Source: Solanum dulcamara (lineage: Eukaryota > Streptophyta > Magnoliopsida > Solanales > Solanaceae). From it: DNA of 64,000 nt. Shown piece by piece: positions 37,311 to 49,900 of the stretch; position 1 is the first letter of the stretch, and each line of letters starts with the position of its first letter. The stretch covers positions 684,501-748,500 of the forward strand of contig NC_077238.1 in NCBI RefSeq assembly GCF_947179165.1, written 5' to 3'. The notes beneath the pieces were generated by a model. It did not search any database. It was not told the DNA's origin and saw nothing but the letters and a program-made list of their open reading frames with translations. The translations under genes were made by a program, and so were the position numbers.

Positions 37311-40300
37311 GTAGCATCCTTAACGACCTGGGGAACGACTCTAGTAGCCCCGGCGGCGCTTTAGAGGGGTTTAGGAGCATTTTATTGGCGACGCAATAGG
37401 AATTAGGTGATTTTGCCAGTTTTTCGTGTGTGTTAGCCCGCAGATTTTTTAGGTGCCGGGGGTACGGGTCAAATTTTCTTCCATTCTTCCATAGTAGCGT
37501 CCGTAACAACCTGGGGAATGACTCCAATAGCTCCGGCAGTGCTATAGAGAGGTTTAGGAGCATTTTATTAGCGACACAATAGGAATTTGGAGATTTTGCC
37601 AGTTTTTTGTGTGTGTTAGCCCACGGATTTTTTAGGTGCCGGGGGTACGGGTTGAATTTTCTTCCATTCTTCCATATTAGCATCCGTAACGACCTGGGGA
37701 ACAACTCCAGTAGCCCCGACGGTGCTATAAAGGGGTTTAGGAGCATTGTATTGGCGACGCAATAGGATTAGGCGATTTTGCCAGTTTTTCGTGTGTGTTA
37801 ACCCATAAAATTTTTAGGTGCCGCGGGTCCGTGTCGAAATTTCTTGGATTCTTCAATGGTAGCGTTCGTAACGACCTGGGGAACGACTCCAGTAGCCCCG
37901 GCGGCGCTATAGAGGGGTTTAGGAGAATTCTTTTGGCGACTCAATAGGAATTAGGCGATTTTGCCAGTTTTTTGTGTGTGTGAGCCCGCGGATTTTTTAG
38001 GTGCCGGAGGTACGAGTTAAATTTTCTTCCATTCTTCCATATTAACGTCCGTAACAACCTGGGGAATGACTCCAGTAGCCCCGACGGCACTATAGAGAGG
38101 TTTAGGAGCATTTTATTAGCGACACAATAGGAATAGGGAGATTTTGCCAGTTTTTTGTGTGTGTTAGCCCACGGATTTTTTAGGTGCCGAGGTTCCGGGA
38201 CAAATTTTCTTGGATTCTTCAATAGTAGCATCCGTAACGACCTAGGAAACGACTCCAGTAGCCCCGGTGGCACTTTTGAGGGGTTTAGGAGTTTTTTATT
38301 GGCGATGCAAGAGGAATTAGGCGATTTTGCCCATTTTTCGTGTGTTTTAGCCCACGGATTTTTTAGGTGCCGGGGGTTCGGGTCAAATTTTCTTGGATTC
38401 TTCCATTGTAGCGTCCGTAACGAACTGGAGAACGACTCCAGTAGCCCCAGCGGTGCTATAGAGGGGTTTAGGAGCATTTTATTGGCAACGCGATAGGATT
38501 AGGCAATTTTGCCAAATTTTCGTGTGTGTTAACCCACGAATTTTTTAGGTGCCCGAGGTCCGTGTTGAAATTTCTTGGGTTCTTCCATAGTAGCGTCCAT
38601 AACAACCTGGGGAACGACTCCAATAGCCCCAGCGGCGCTATAGAGGGGTTTAGGAGCATTTTATTGGCGACGCAATAGGAATTAGGCGATTTTGCCAGTT
38701 TATTGTGTGTGTTAGCCCGCGGATTTTTTAGGCGCCGGGGGTACGGGTTAAATTTTCTTCTGTTCTTCCATAGTAGCGTCCGTAACAACATGGGGAACGA
38801 CTCTAGTAGCCCCGACGGCGCTATAGAGAGCTTTAGGAGCATTTTATTAGCGACACAATACAAATTAGGAGATTTTGCTAGTTTTTCGTATGTGTTAGCC
38901 CATAGATTTTTTAGGTGCCGGGGGTCCGGGTCAAATTTTCTTGGATTCTTCAATAGTAGCGTCCGTAACGACCTGGGGAACGACCCCAGTAGCCCCGGCG
39001 GCACTTTAGAGGGGTTTAGGAGCATTTTATTGGAGATACATTAGGAATTAGGCGATTTTGCCAGTTTTTCGTGTGTGTTAACCCGCGGAGTTTTTAGGTG
39101 CCGGGGGTTCGGGTCGAAATTTCTTGGATTCTTCCATAGTAGCATCCTTAACGACCTGGGGAACGACTCCAGTAGCCCCAGCGGCGCTTTAGAGGGGTTT
39201 AGGAGCATTTTATTGGAGACGCAATAGGAATTAGGCGATTTTGCTAGTTTTTCGTGTGTATTAGGCCACAGATTTTTTAGGTGCCGGGGGTACGCGTCAA
39301 ATGTTCTTCCATTCTTCCATAGTAGCGTCCGTAACAACCTGGGGAATGACTCCAATAGCACCGGCGGTGCTATAGAGAGATTTAGGAGCATTTTATTAGC
39401 GACATAATATTAATTAGGAGATTTTGCCAGTTTTTCGTGTGTGTTAACCCACTAATATTTTAGGTGCCGGGGGTACGGGTCGAATTTTCTTCCATTCTTC
39501 CATATTAGAATCCGTAACGACCTGGGGAACAACTCCAGTAGCCCCGGCGGTGCTATAGAGGGGTTTAGGAGCATTTTATTGGCGACGCAATAGGATTAGG
39601 CGATTTTGCCAGTTTTTCGTGTGAGTTAACCCACGAATATATTAGGTGCCGGGGGTCCGTGTCGAAATTTCTTGGATTCTTCCGTTGTAGCGTTCGTAAC
39701 GACCTGGGGAGCGACTCCAGTAGCCCCGGCGGCGCTATAGAGGGGTTTAGGAGCATTTTATTGGCGAGGCAATAGGAATTAGGCGATTTTGCCAGTTTTT
39801 CGTGTGTGTGAACCCCCGCGGATTTTTTAGGTTCCGGGGGTACGAGTTAAATTTTCTTCCATTCTTACATAGTAACGTCCGTAACAACCTGGGGAATGAC
39901 TCCAGTAGCCCTGACGGCGCTATAGAGAGGTTTAGGAGCATTTTATTAGCGACACTATAGGAATAAGGAGATTTTGTCAGTTTTTCTTGTGTGTTAGCCC
40001 ACGGATTTTTTAGGTGCCGGGGGTTCGGGTAAAAATTTCTTGGATTCTTCTATAGTAGCATCCGTAACAACCTGGGGAACGATTAATGTAGCCCCAATGG
40101 CACTTTAGAGTGGTTTAGGAGCATTTTATTGGAGACGCAATAGGAACTAGGCAATTTTGCCAGTTTTTCGTGTGTGTTAGCCCGCGGAGTTTTTAGGTGC
40201 CGGGTGTACGAGTCGAATTTTCTTCCATGCTTCCATAGTAGCGTCCGTAACGACCTGGGGAATGACTCCAGTAGCCCTGGCGGTGCTATAGAGAGGTTTA

Positions 40301-41299
40301 GGAGCATTTTATTGGTGACGCAATAGGATTAGACGATTTTGTCAGTTTTTCATGTGTGTTAACCCACGAATTTCCTAGGTGCCGGGGGTCCGTGTCGAAA
40401 TTTCTTGGATTCTTCCATAGTAGCGTTCGTAACGACCTGGAGAACGACTCTAGTAGCCCCGGCGGCACTATAGAGGGGTTTAGGAGCATTTTATTGGCGA
40501 CGCAATAGTAATTAGGCGATTTTGCCAGTTTTTTGTGTGTGTTAGCCCGTAGATTTTTTAGGTGCCGGGGGTACGGGTTAAATTTTCTTCTGTTTTTCCA
40601 TAGTAGCATCCGTAACAACCTAGGGAACGACTCCAGTAGCCCCGACGACGCTATACAGAGGTTTAGGAGCATTTTATTAGCGACACAATAGGAATTAGGC
40701 AATTTTGCTAGTTTTTCGTGTGTGTTAGCACATGGATTTTTCAGGTGCCGGCGGTCCGGGTTGAATTTTCTTCCATTCTTCCATAGTAGCGTCCTTAACG
40801 ACCTGAGGAATGACTCCAGTAGCCTCGGCGGTTCTATAGAGGGGTTTAGGAGAATTTTATTGGCGACGCACTAGGAATTAGGCGATTTTTCCAGTTTTTC
40901 GTGTGTTATCCCACATACTTTTTAGGTGCCGGGGGTCCGAGTCAAATTTTCTTGAATTCTTCAATAGTAGCATCCGTAACGACCTGGGGAACGACTCCAG
41001 TAGCCCCGGTGGTGCTTTAGAGGGGTTTAGGAGCATTTTATTACATATGCAATAGGAATTAGGCGATTTTGTCTATTTTTCGTGTGTGTTAGCCCATGGA
41101 TTTTTTAGATGCCGGGGGTTCGTGTCGAAATTTCTTGGATTCTTCTATAGTAGCATCCGTAACGACCTGGGGAACGACTCCAGTAGCCCCGGCGGTGCTA
41201 TAGAGGAGTTTAGGAGCATTTTATTGGCGACGCAATAGGAATTAGGCGATTTTGCCAGTTTTTCGTGTGTGTTAGCCTGCGAATTTTTTAGGTGCCGGG

Positions 41300-43600
41300 T
41301 GTCCGGGTCAAATTTTCTTGGATTCTTCAATAGTAGCGTCCGTAACGACCTGGGGAACGACCCCAGTAGCCCTGGCGGCGCTTTAGAGGGGTTTAGGAGC
41401 ATTTTATTAGAGACGCAATAGGAATTAGGCTATTTTGCTAATTTTTCGTGTGTGTTAGCCCGCAGATTTTTTAGGTGCCAGGGGTTCAGGTCAAATTTTC
41501 TTGTATTCTTCCATAGTAGCATCCGTAACGACCTGGGAACGACTCCAGTAGCCCTGGTGGCACTTTTGAGGGGTTTAGGAGCTTTTTATTAGCGATGCAA
41601 GAGGAATTATGCGATTTTGCATGTTTTTCGTGTGTTTTAGCCCACGGATTTTTTAGGTGCCGGGGGTTCGGGTCAAATTTTCTTGGATTCTTCCATTGTA
41701 GCATCCATAAAAACCTGGGGAACGACTCCAGTAGCCCCGGTGGTGCTTTAGAGGGGGTTAGGAGCATTTTATTGGCGACGCAATAGGAAATAGGCGATTT
41801 TGCCAGTTTTTCGTGTGTGTTAGCCCGCAGAATTTTTAGGTGCCGGGGGTACGGGTTAAAGTTTCTTCCAATCTTCCATAGTAGCGTCCGTAATAACCTG
41901 GAGAATGACTCCAATAGCCCCGGCGGTGCTATAGAGAGGTTTAGGAGCATTTTATTAGCGACACAATATGAATTAGGAGATTTTTCAAGTTTTTCATGTG
42001 TGTTAGCCGACGGATTTTTTAGGTGCCGGGGGTCTGGGTCAAATTTTCTTGGATTCTTCAAAGTAGCCTCTGTAATGACCTGGGGAACGATTCAAGTAGC
42101 CCCGGTGGAACTTTAGAGGGGTCTAGGATCATTTTATTGGAGACGCAATAGGAATTAGGCTATTTTGCTAGTTTTTCGTGTGTTAGCCCGCGGATTTTTT
42201 AGGTGCCAGGGGTACGGGCCGAATTTTCTTCCATTCTTTGATAGTAGCGTCCATAACGACCTGGGGAACGACTCCAGTAGACCCGGCGGTGCTATAAAGG
42301 GGTTTAGGAGCATTTTATTAGTGACGCAATAGAAATTAGACGATTTTGCTAGTTTTTCGTGTGTGTTAGCCCGTGGATTTTTTAGGTGCCGGGGGTACGA
42401 GTTAAATTTTCTTCCATTCCTCCATAGTAGCGTCCGTAACAACCTGGGGAACGACTCCAGTAGCTCCTACGGTGCTATAGAGGGGTTTAGGAGCATTTTA
42501 TTAGCGACACAATAGGAATTAGGAGATTTTGCCAGTTTTTCGTGTGTGTTAGCCCACAGATTTTTTAGGTGCTGGGGGTCTGGGTCAAAGTTTCTTGGAT
42601 TCTTCAATAGTAGCGTCCATAACGACCTGGGGAACGACCCCAGTGGCCCCGGCGGCGCTTTAGAGGGGTTTAGGAGTATTTTATTAGAGACGCAATAGGA
42701 ATTAGGCTATTTTGCTAGTTTTTCGTGTGTGTTAGCCCGCAGATTTTTTAGGTGCCAGGGGTTCAAGTCAAATTTTCTTGGATTCTTCCATAGTAGCATC
42801 CGTAACGACCTGGGAATGACTCCAGTAGCCCTGGTGGCACTTTTGAGGGGTTTAGGAGCTTTTTATTGTTGATGCAAGAGGAATTAGGTGCTTTTGCCAG
42901 TTTTTCGTGTGTGTTAGCCCACGGATTTTTTAGGTGCCGGGGGTTCCGGTCAAATTTTCTTGGATTCTTCCATTGTAGCATCCATTAAAACCTGGGGAAC
43001 GACTCCAGTAGCCCCGGTGGTGCTTTAGAGGGGCTTAGGAGCATTTTATTGGCGACGCAATAGGAAATAGGCGATTTTGCCAGTTTTTCGTGTGTGTTAG
43101 CCCGCAGAATTTTTAGGTGCCGGGGGTACGGGTCAAAGTTTCTTCCAATCTTCCATAGTAGCGTCCATAACAACCTGGAGAATGACTCCAATAGCCCCGG
43201 CAGTGCTATAGAGAGGTTTAGGAGCATTTTATTAGCGACACAATATGAATTAGGAGATTTTTCAAGTTTTTCATGTGTGTTAGCCGACGGATTTTTTAGG
43301 TGCCGGGGGTCTGGGTCAAATTTTCTTGGATTCTTCAATAGTAGCATCCGTAACGACCTGGGGAACGATTCCAGTAGCCTCGGTGGAACTTTAGAGGGGT
43401 TTAGGAGCATTTTATTGGAGACGCAATAGGAATTAGGCGATTTTGCTAGTTTTTTCGTGTGTGTTAGCCCGCGGATTTTTTAGATGCTAGGGCTACGGGC
43501 CGAATTTTCTTCCATTCTTCGATAGTAGCGTCCGTAACGACCTAGGGAATGACTCCAGTAGCCCCGGCGGTGCTATAGAGGGGTTTAGGAGCATTTTATT
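41300..43600. repeat. 1,277-bp (7-mer) tandem HOR
   Basis: Matching landmarks lie 1,277 bp apart. GTGCCAGGGGTTCAGGTC near 41475 pairs with GTGCCAGGGGTTCAAGTC near 42752. TTTCTTCCAATCTTCC near 41862 pairs with 43139. The ACGGGCCGAATTTTC monomer near 42213 pairs with the one near 43496. The unit is seven monomers minus a few single-base deletions. Confidence 0.82.
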
Positions 43601-43650
43601 GGCGACGCAATAAGATTAGGCGATTTTGCCAGTTTTTCATGTGTGTTAAC

Positions 43651-44411
43651 CCACGAATGTTTTAGGTGCCGGGGGTCCGGGTCGAATTTTCTTGGATTCT
43701 TCTATAGTAGCATCCGTAACGACCTGGTGAACGACTCCAATAGCCCCAGCGATGCTATACAGGGGTTTAGGAGTATTTTATTGGAGACGTAATAGGAATT
43801 ACGCAATTTTGCCAGTATTTCGTGTGTATTAGGCCACGGATTTTTTAGGTGCCGTGGGTCCAGGTCAAATCTTCTTGGATTCTTCCATAGTAGCATCCGT
43901 AACGACCTGGGCAATGACTCCAGTAGCCCCGGCGGTGGTTTAGAGTGGTTTAGGAGCATTTTATTTGCGACGCAGTAGGAATTAGGCAATTTTGCCAGTT
44001 TTTCTTGTGTGTTAGCCCTCGAATTTTTAGGTGCTGGGGGTAGGAGTCGAATTTTCTTCCATTCTTCCAAAGTAGCGTCCCTAACGACCTGGTGAACGAC
44101 TCCAGTAGCCCCAGCGACACTATAGAGGGGTTTAGGAACACTTTATTGGCGACGCAATTGGAATTAGGCGATTTTGCCAGTTTTTCGTGTGTGTTAATCC
44201 ACTAATTTTTTAGGTGCCGTGGGTCCAGGTCAAATCTTCTTGGATTCTTCCATAGTAGCATCCGTAACGACCTGGGGAATGACTCCAATAGCCCCGGCGA
44301 CGCTTTAGGGGGGTTTAGGAGCATTTTATTAGCGACGCAATAGGAATTAGGCGATTTTGCCAGTTTTTCGTGCGTGTTAGCCCGCAGATTTTTTAGGTGC
44401 CGGGGGTACGG
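43651..44411. repeat. 731-bp (4-mer) segment flanking the 7-mer
   Basis: The distinctive segment CTGGGCAATGACTCC - GGCGGTGGTTTAGAG - GACGCAGTAGGAA begins near 43908 and recurs 731 bp later (near 44640) and a further 1,278 bp later (near 45917). The first pair defines a four-monomer offset, so this stretch is a partial extra copy next to the 7-mer units. Confidence 0.78.
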
Positions 44412-46970
44412 GTCAAATTTTCTTCCATTCTTCCTTGGTAGAATCCGTAACAACCTGGGGAATGACTCCAGTAGCCCTGACAGCGCTATAGAGAGGTTTT
44501 GGAGCATTTTATTAGCGGCGCAATAGGAATTAGGCAATTTTGCCACTTTTTCGTGAGTGTTAGCCCACAGATTTTTAATGTGCTGGGGGTCCGGGTCATA
44601 ATTTCTTGGATTCTTCCGTAGTAGCTTCCGTAACGACCTGGGCAATGACTCCAGTAGCCCCGGCGGTGGTTTAGAGTGGTTTAGGAGCATTTTATTTGCG
44701 ACGCAGTAGGAATTAGGCAATTTTGCCAGTTTTTCTTGTGTGTTAGCCCTCGAATTTTTAGGTGCTGGGGGTAGGAGTCGAATTTTCTTCCATTCTTCCA
44801 AAGTAGCGTCCCTAACGACCTGGGGAACGACTCCAGTAGCCCCAGCGACACTATAGAGGGGTTTAGGAACACTTTATTGGCGACGCAATTGGAATTAGGC
44901 GATTTTGCCAGTTTTTCGTGTGTGTTAATCCACTAATTTTTTAGGTGCCGGGGGTTCAGGTAAATTTTTTTCCATTCTTCCATAGTAGCGTCCGTAACAA
45001 CTTGGGGAACGACTCCAGTAGCCCCGGCGGTTCTTTAGAGGGGTTTAGGAGAATTTTATTAGATACGCAATAGGTATTAGGCGATTTTGCCAGTTTTTCG
45101 TGTGTGTTAGCCCGCAGATTTTTTAGGTGCCTGGGGTACGAGTCGAATTTTCTTCCATTATTCCATTGTAGTTTCCGTAACGACCTGGGGAAAGACTCCA
45201 GTAGTACCAGCAGCGCTATAGAGAGGTTTAGAAGCATTTTATTGGCGACACAATAGGAATTAGGCGATTTTGCCGGTTTTTCGTGTATGTTAGCCCACGG
45301 ATGTTTTAGGTGCCGGGGGTCCAGGTCAAATTTTCTTGGATTCTTCAATAGTAGCATCCATAACGACTTGGGGAATGACTCCAGTAGCCTCGGTGGCGCT
45401 GTAGAGGGGTTTAGGAGCATTTTATTGGATACGCAATTGAAATTAGGCAATTTTGCTAATTTTTCGTGTGTGTTAGCCTACGGATTTTTAAGGTGCCGGG
45501 GGTTCGGGTCAAAATTTCTAGGAGTCTTCCATAGTAGCTTCCGTAACGACCTAGGGAACGACTCCAGTAGCCCCGGCGGCGCTTTAGAGTGGTTTAGGAG
45601 CATTTTATTGGCAACGCAATAGGAATTAGACGATTTTGCCAATTTTTGTGTGTGTTAGCCCGCGGATATTTTAGGTGCCGGGGGTACGGGTCAAATTTTC
45701 TTCCATTCTTCCTTGGTAGAATCCGTAACAACCTGGGGAATGACTCCAGTAGCCCTGACAGCGCTATAGAGAGGTTTTGGAGCATTTTATTAGCGACACA
45801 ATAGGAATTAGGCAATTTTGCCACTTTTTCGTGTGTGTTAGCCCACAGATTTTTAATGTGCTGGGGGTTCGGGTCATAATTTCTTGGATTCTTCCGTAGT
45901 AGCTTCCGTAACGACCTGGGCAATGACTCCAGTAGCCCCGGCGGTGGTTTAGAGTGGTTTAGGAGCATTTTATTTGCGACGCAGTAGGAATTAGGCAATT
46001 TTGCCAGTTTTTCTTGTGTGTTAGCCCTCGAATTTTTAGGTGCTGGGGGTAGGAGTCGAATTTTCTTCCATTCTTCTAAAGTAGCGTCCCTAACGACCTG
46101 GGGAACGACTCCAGTAGCCCCAGCGACGCTATAGAGGGGTTTAGGAACACTTTATTGGTGACGCAATTGGAATTAGGCGATTTTGCCAGTTTTTCGTGTG
46201 TGTTAATCCACTAATTTTTTAGGTGCCGGGGGTTCAGGTAAAATTTTTTCCATTCTTCCATAGTAGCATCCGTAACAACTTGGGGAACGACTCCAGTATC
46301 TCCGGCGGTTCTTTAGAGGGGTTTAGGAGAATTTTATTAGATACGCAATAGGTATTAGGCGATTTTGCCAGTTTTTCGTGTGTGTTAGCCCACAGATTTT
46401 TTAGGTGCCTGGGGTACGAGTCGAATTTTCTTCCATTATTCTATTGTAGTTTCTGTAACGACCTGGGGAAAGACTCCAGTAGCCCCAGCAGTGCTATAGA
46501 GAGGTTTAGAAGCATTTTATTGGCGACACAATAGGAATTAGGCGATTTTGCCGGTTTTTCGTGTATGTTAGCCCACGGATGTTTTAGGTGCCGGGGGTCC
46601 AGGTCAAATTTTCTTGGATTCTTCAATAGTAGCATCCATAACGACTTGGGGAATGACTCCAGTAGCCTCGGTGGCGCTGTAGAGGGGTTTAGGAGCATTT
46701 TATTGGATACGCAATTGAAATTAGGCAATTTTGCTAATTTTTCGTGTGTGTTAGCCTACGGATTTTAGAGGTGCCGGGGGTTCGGGTCAAATTTTCTAGG
46801 AGTCTTCCATAGTAGCTTCCGTAACGACCTAGGGAACGACTCCAGTAGCCCCGGCGGTGCTTTAGAGTGGTTTAGGAGCATTTTATTGGCAACGCAATAG
46901 GAATTAGACGATTTTGCCAATTTTTGTGTGTGTTAGCCCGCGGATATTTTAGGTGCCGAGGGTACGGGTC
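44412..46970. repeat. 1,278-bp (7-mer) HOR, two tandem copies
   Basis: The landmark GGTAGAATCCGTAAC recurs 1,278 bp apart (44441 and 45719 at GAATCC). Further pairs at the same offset are GTTCAGGTAAA (about 44954 and 46231) and the plus-strand segment starting at 45287 and 46565. The two copies run back to back and end near 46970, where the sequence no longer carries the CTTGGTAGAATCC variant. Seven 183-bp monomers would be 1,281 bp, so the unit has lost 3 bp. Confidence 0.85.
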
Positions 46971-49900
46971 AAATTTTCTTCCATTCTTCTATAGTAGCGT
47001 CCGTAACTCCTTGGGGAATGACTCCAGTAGCCCTGGCGGCGCTATAGAGAGGTTTAGGTGCATTTTATTAACGACATAATAGGAATTAGGAGATTTTGCC
47101 AGTTTTTCGTGTGTGTTAGCCCACGGAGTTTTTAGGTGCCGGGGGTCCGTGACAAATTTTTTTGATTCTTCAATAGTAGCGTCCGTAACGACCTGGGGAA
47201 CGACTTCAGTAGCCCCGGCGGCACTTTAGAGGGGTTTAGGAGCATTTTATTGGAGACACAATAGGAATTAGGCAATTTTGCCAGTTTTTCGTGTGTGTTT
47301 GCCCACAGATTTTTTAGGTGCCGGGGTTCAGGTCAAATTTTCTTGAATTCTTCCATAGTAGCGTCCTTAACGACCTGGGAATGACTCCAGTTGCCCCGGC
47401 GGCACTTTTGAGGGGTTTAGGAGCATTTTATTGGCGACGCAATAGGAATTAGGCGATTTTGCTAGTTTTTTGTGTGTTAGCCCACAAATTCTTTAGGTGC
47501 CGGGGGTCCGGGTCAAATTGTCTTCCATTCTTCTATAGCAGCGTCCGTAACTCCTTGGGGAATGACTGTAGTAGCCCCGATGGCGCTTTTAGAGGGGCTT
47601 AAGAGCATTTTATTAGAGATGCAATAGTAATTAGGCGAATTTGCCAGTTTTTCGTACGTGTTAGCCCACAGATTTTTTACGTGCCAGGGGTCCATGTCGA
47701 AATTTCTTGGATTCATCCATAGTAGCGTCCGTAATGATCTGGGGAAAGACTTAGTAGCTCCGGCGGCGCTATAGAGGGGTTTAGGAGCATTTTATTGGAG
47801 ACTCAATAGAATTTAAGCGATTTTGCCAGTTTTTCGTGTGTGTTAGCCCACGGAATTTTTAGGTGCCAGGGGTCCGGGATAAATTTTCTTAGATTCTTCT
47901 ATAGTAGCGTCCGTAACGACCTGGGGAACGACTCCAGTAGCCCCGGTGGCGCTATAGAGGGATTTAGGCGATTTTGCCAGTTTTTCATGTGTGTTAACCC
48001 ACGAATTTTTTAGGTGTCGGGGGTTCGGGTCAAATTTTCTTAGATTCTTCCATATTAGCGTCTGTAACGACCTAGGGAACGACTCTAGTAGCCTCGGTGG
48101 CGCTTTAGAGTGGTTCAGGAGCATTTTATTGGCGACGCAATAGGATTAGGCGATTTTGCAAGTTTTTTGTGTGTGTTAGCCCACAGATTTCTTAGGTATC
48201 GGTTGTCCGGGGCAAATTTTCTTGGATTCTTCCATAGTATCATCCGTAACGACCTGGGGAACGACTCCAATAGCCCCTGCAATGCTATAGAGGGGTTTAA
48301 GAGCATTTGTTTGGCGATGCAATAGGAATTAGGCAATTTTGCCAGTTTTTCGTGTGTATTAGCCCAGAGATTTTTTAGGTGCCGGGGGTTCGGGTCAAAT
48401 CTTCTTGGACTCTTCCATAGTAGCATCCGTAACGACATGGGGAACGACTCCAATAGACCCGGCGGCACTTTAGAGTAGTTTAGGAGCATTTTTATTGGCG
48501 ACGCAATAGGAATTAGGTAATTTTGCCAATTGTTCGTGCGTGTTAGCCCGCGGAGTTTTTAGGTGTCGGGGGTACGGGTCAAAGTTTCTTTCATTCTTCT
48601 ATAGTAGCGTCTGTAACAACCTGGGGAATGACTCCAATAGCCCTGGCGGCGCTATAGAGAGGTTTTGGAGCATTTTATTGGCGGCGCAATAGGAATTAGG
48701 CAATTTTGCCATTTTTTTATGTGTGTTAGCCCACGGATATTTTAGGTGCCGGGGGGTCCGGGTTGAATTTTCTTGGATTCTTTAATAATAGCGTCCGTAA
48801 CGACCTGGGGAACGACTCCATTAGCCCGGCGGCGCTTTAGAGGGGTTTAAGAGCATTTTATTGGCGACGCAATAGGAATTAGGCGATTTTGCCAGTTTTT
48901 CGTGTGTGTTAGCCCACAGATTTTTTAGGTGCCGGGGGTCCGGGTCACATTTTCTTGGATTTTTCCATAGTAGCATCCATAACAACCTGGGGATGACTCC
49001 AGTAGCCCCGGTGGCGCTTTAAGGGGGCTTAAGAGCATTTTATTAGAGACGCAATAGTAATTAGGTGAATTTGCCAGTTTTTCATGTGTGTTAGCCCATA
49101 GATTTTTTACGTGCCGGGGGTCCGTGTCGAAATTTCTTGGATTCTTCCATAGTAGCGTCTGTAACGACCTGGGGAAAGACTCAGTAGCCCCGGCGGTGCT
49201 ATAGAGGGGTTTAGGAGTATTTTATTGCAGACGTAATAGGAATTAGGCAATTTTGCCTATTTTTCATATGTATTAGCGTAAGGATTTTTTAGGTGCCGAA
49301 AGTTCGAGTCGAATTTTCTTGCATTCTTCTATAGTAGCATCCTTAACGACCTGGGGAACGACTCTAGTAGCCCCGGCGATGCTATAGAGGGGTTTAGGAG
49401 CATTTTATTGGCGACACAATAGAAATTAGAAGATTTTGCCAGTTTTTCGTGTGTGTTAGCCCACGGATGTTTTCGGTGCCGGGGGTTTGGGTCGAATTTT
49501 CTTGGATTCTTCCATAGTAGCATCCGTAACAACCTGCGGAACGACTCCAGTAGCTCCGGCGGCGCTTTATAGTTGTTTAGGAGCATTTTATTGGCGACGC
49601 CACAGGAATTAGGCGATTTTGCTAGTTTTTCGTGTGTGTTAGCCCGCGGATTTTTTAGGTGCTGGGGGTACGGGTTGAATTTTATTCTATTCTTCCATAG
49701 TAGCATCCGTAACGACCTGGGGAAAGACTCAGTAGCCCCGGCGGCGCTATAGAGGGGTTTAGTAGCATTTTATTGGAGGCGCAATAGGATTTAGGCGATT
49801 TTGCCAGTTTTTCCTGTATGTTAGCCCACGGATTTTTTAGGTAGCAGGGGTCCGGGTCAAATTTTCTTGATTTCTTCTATAGTAGCGTCCGTAATGACCT

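Larger units (their letters stand above)
35127..43650. repeat. B/E-type block, copy 3 (right of gap)
   Basis: Rich in B monomers (CCCGCGGATTTTTTAGG, TACGGGTTAAA, CTTCCATTCTTCC) alternating with A monomers (AACGACCCCAGTAGCCC, ATTGGAGACGC), E monomers (GTTAACCCACGAA) and F monomers. F monomers have CCTGGGAACGA, CTTTTGAGGGGTTT and GACGCAAGAGGAATTAGG. The same set fills 3.65-8.4 and 16.2-20.6 kb. It contains a 365-bp tandem dimer at 36.57-37.3 kb and a 1,277-bp tandem repeat at 41.3-43.6 kb. Confidence 0.75.
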
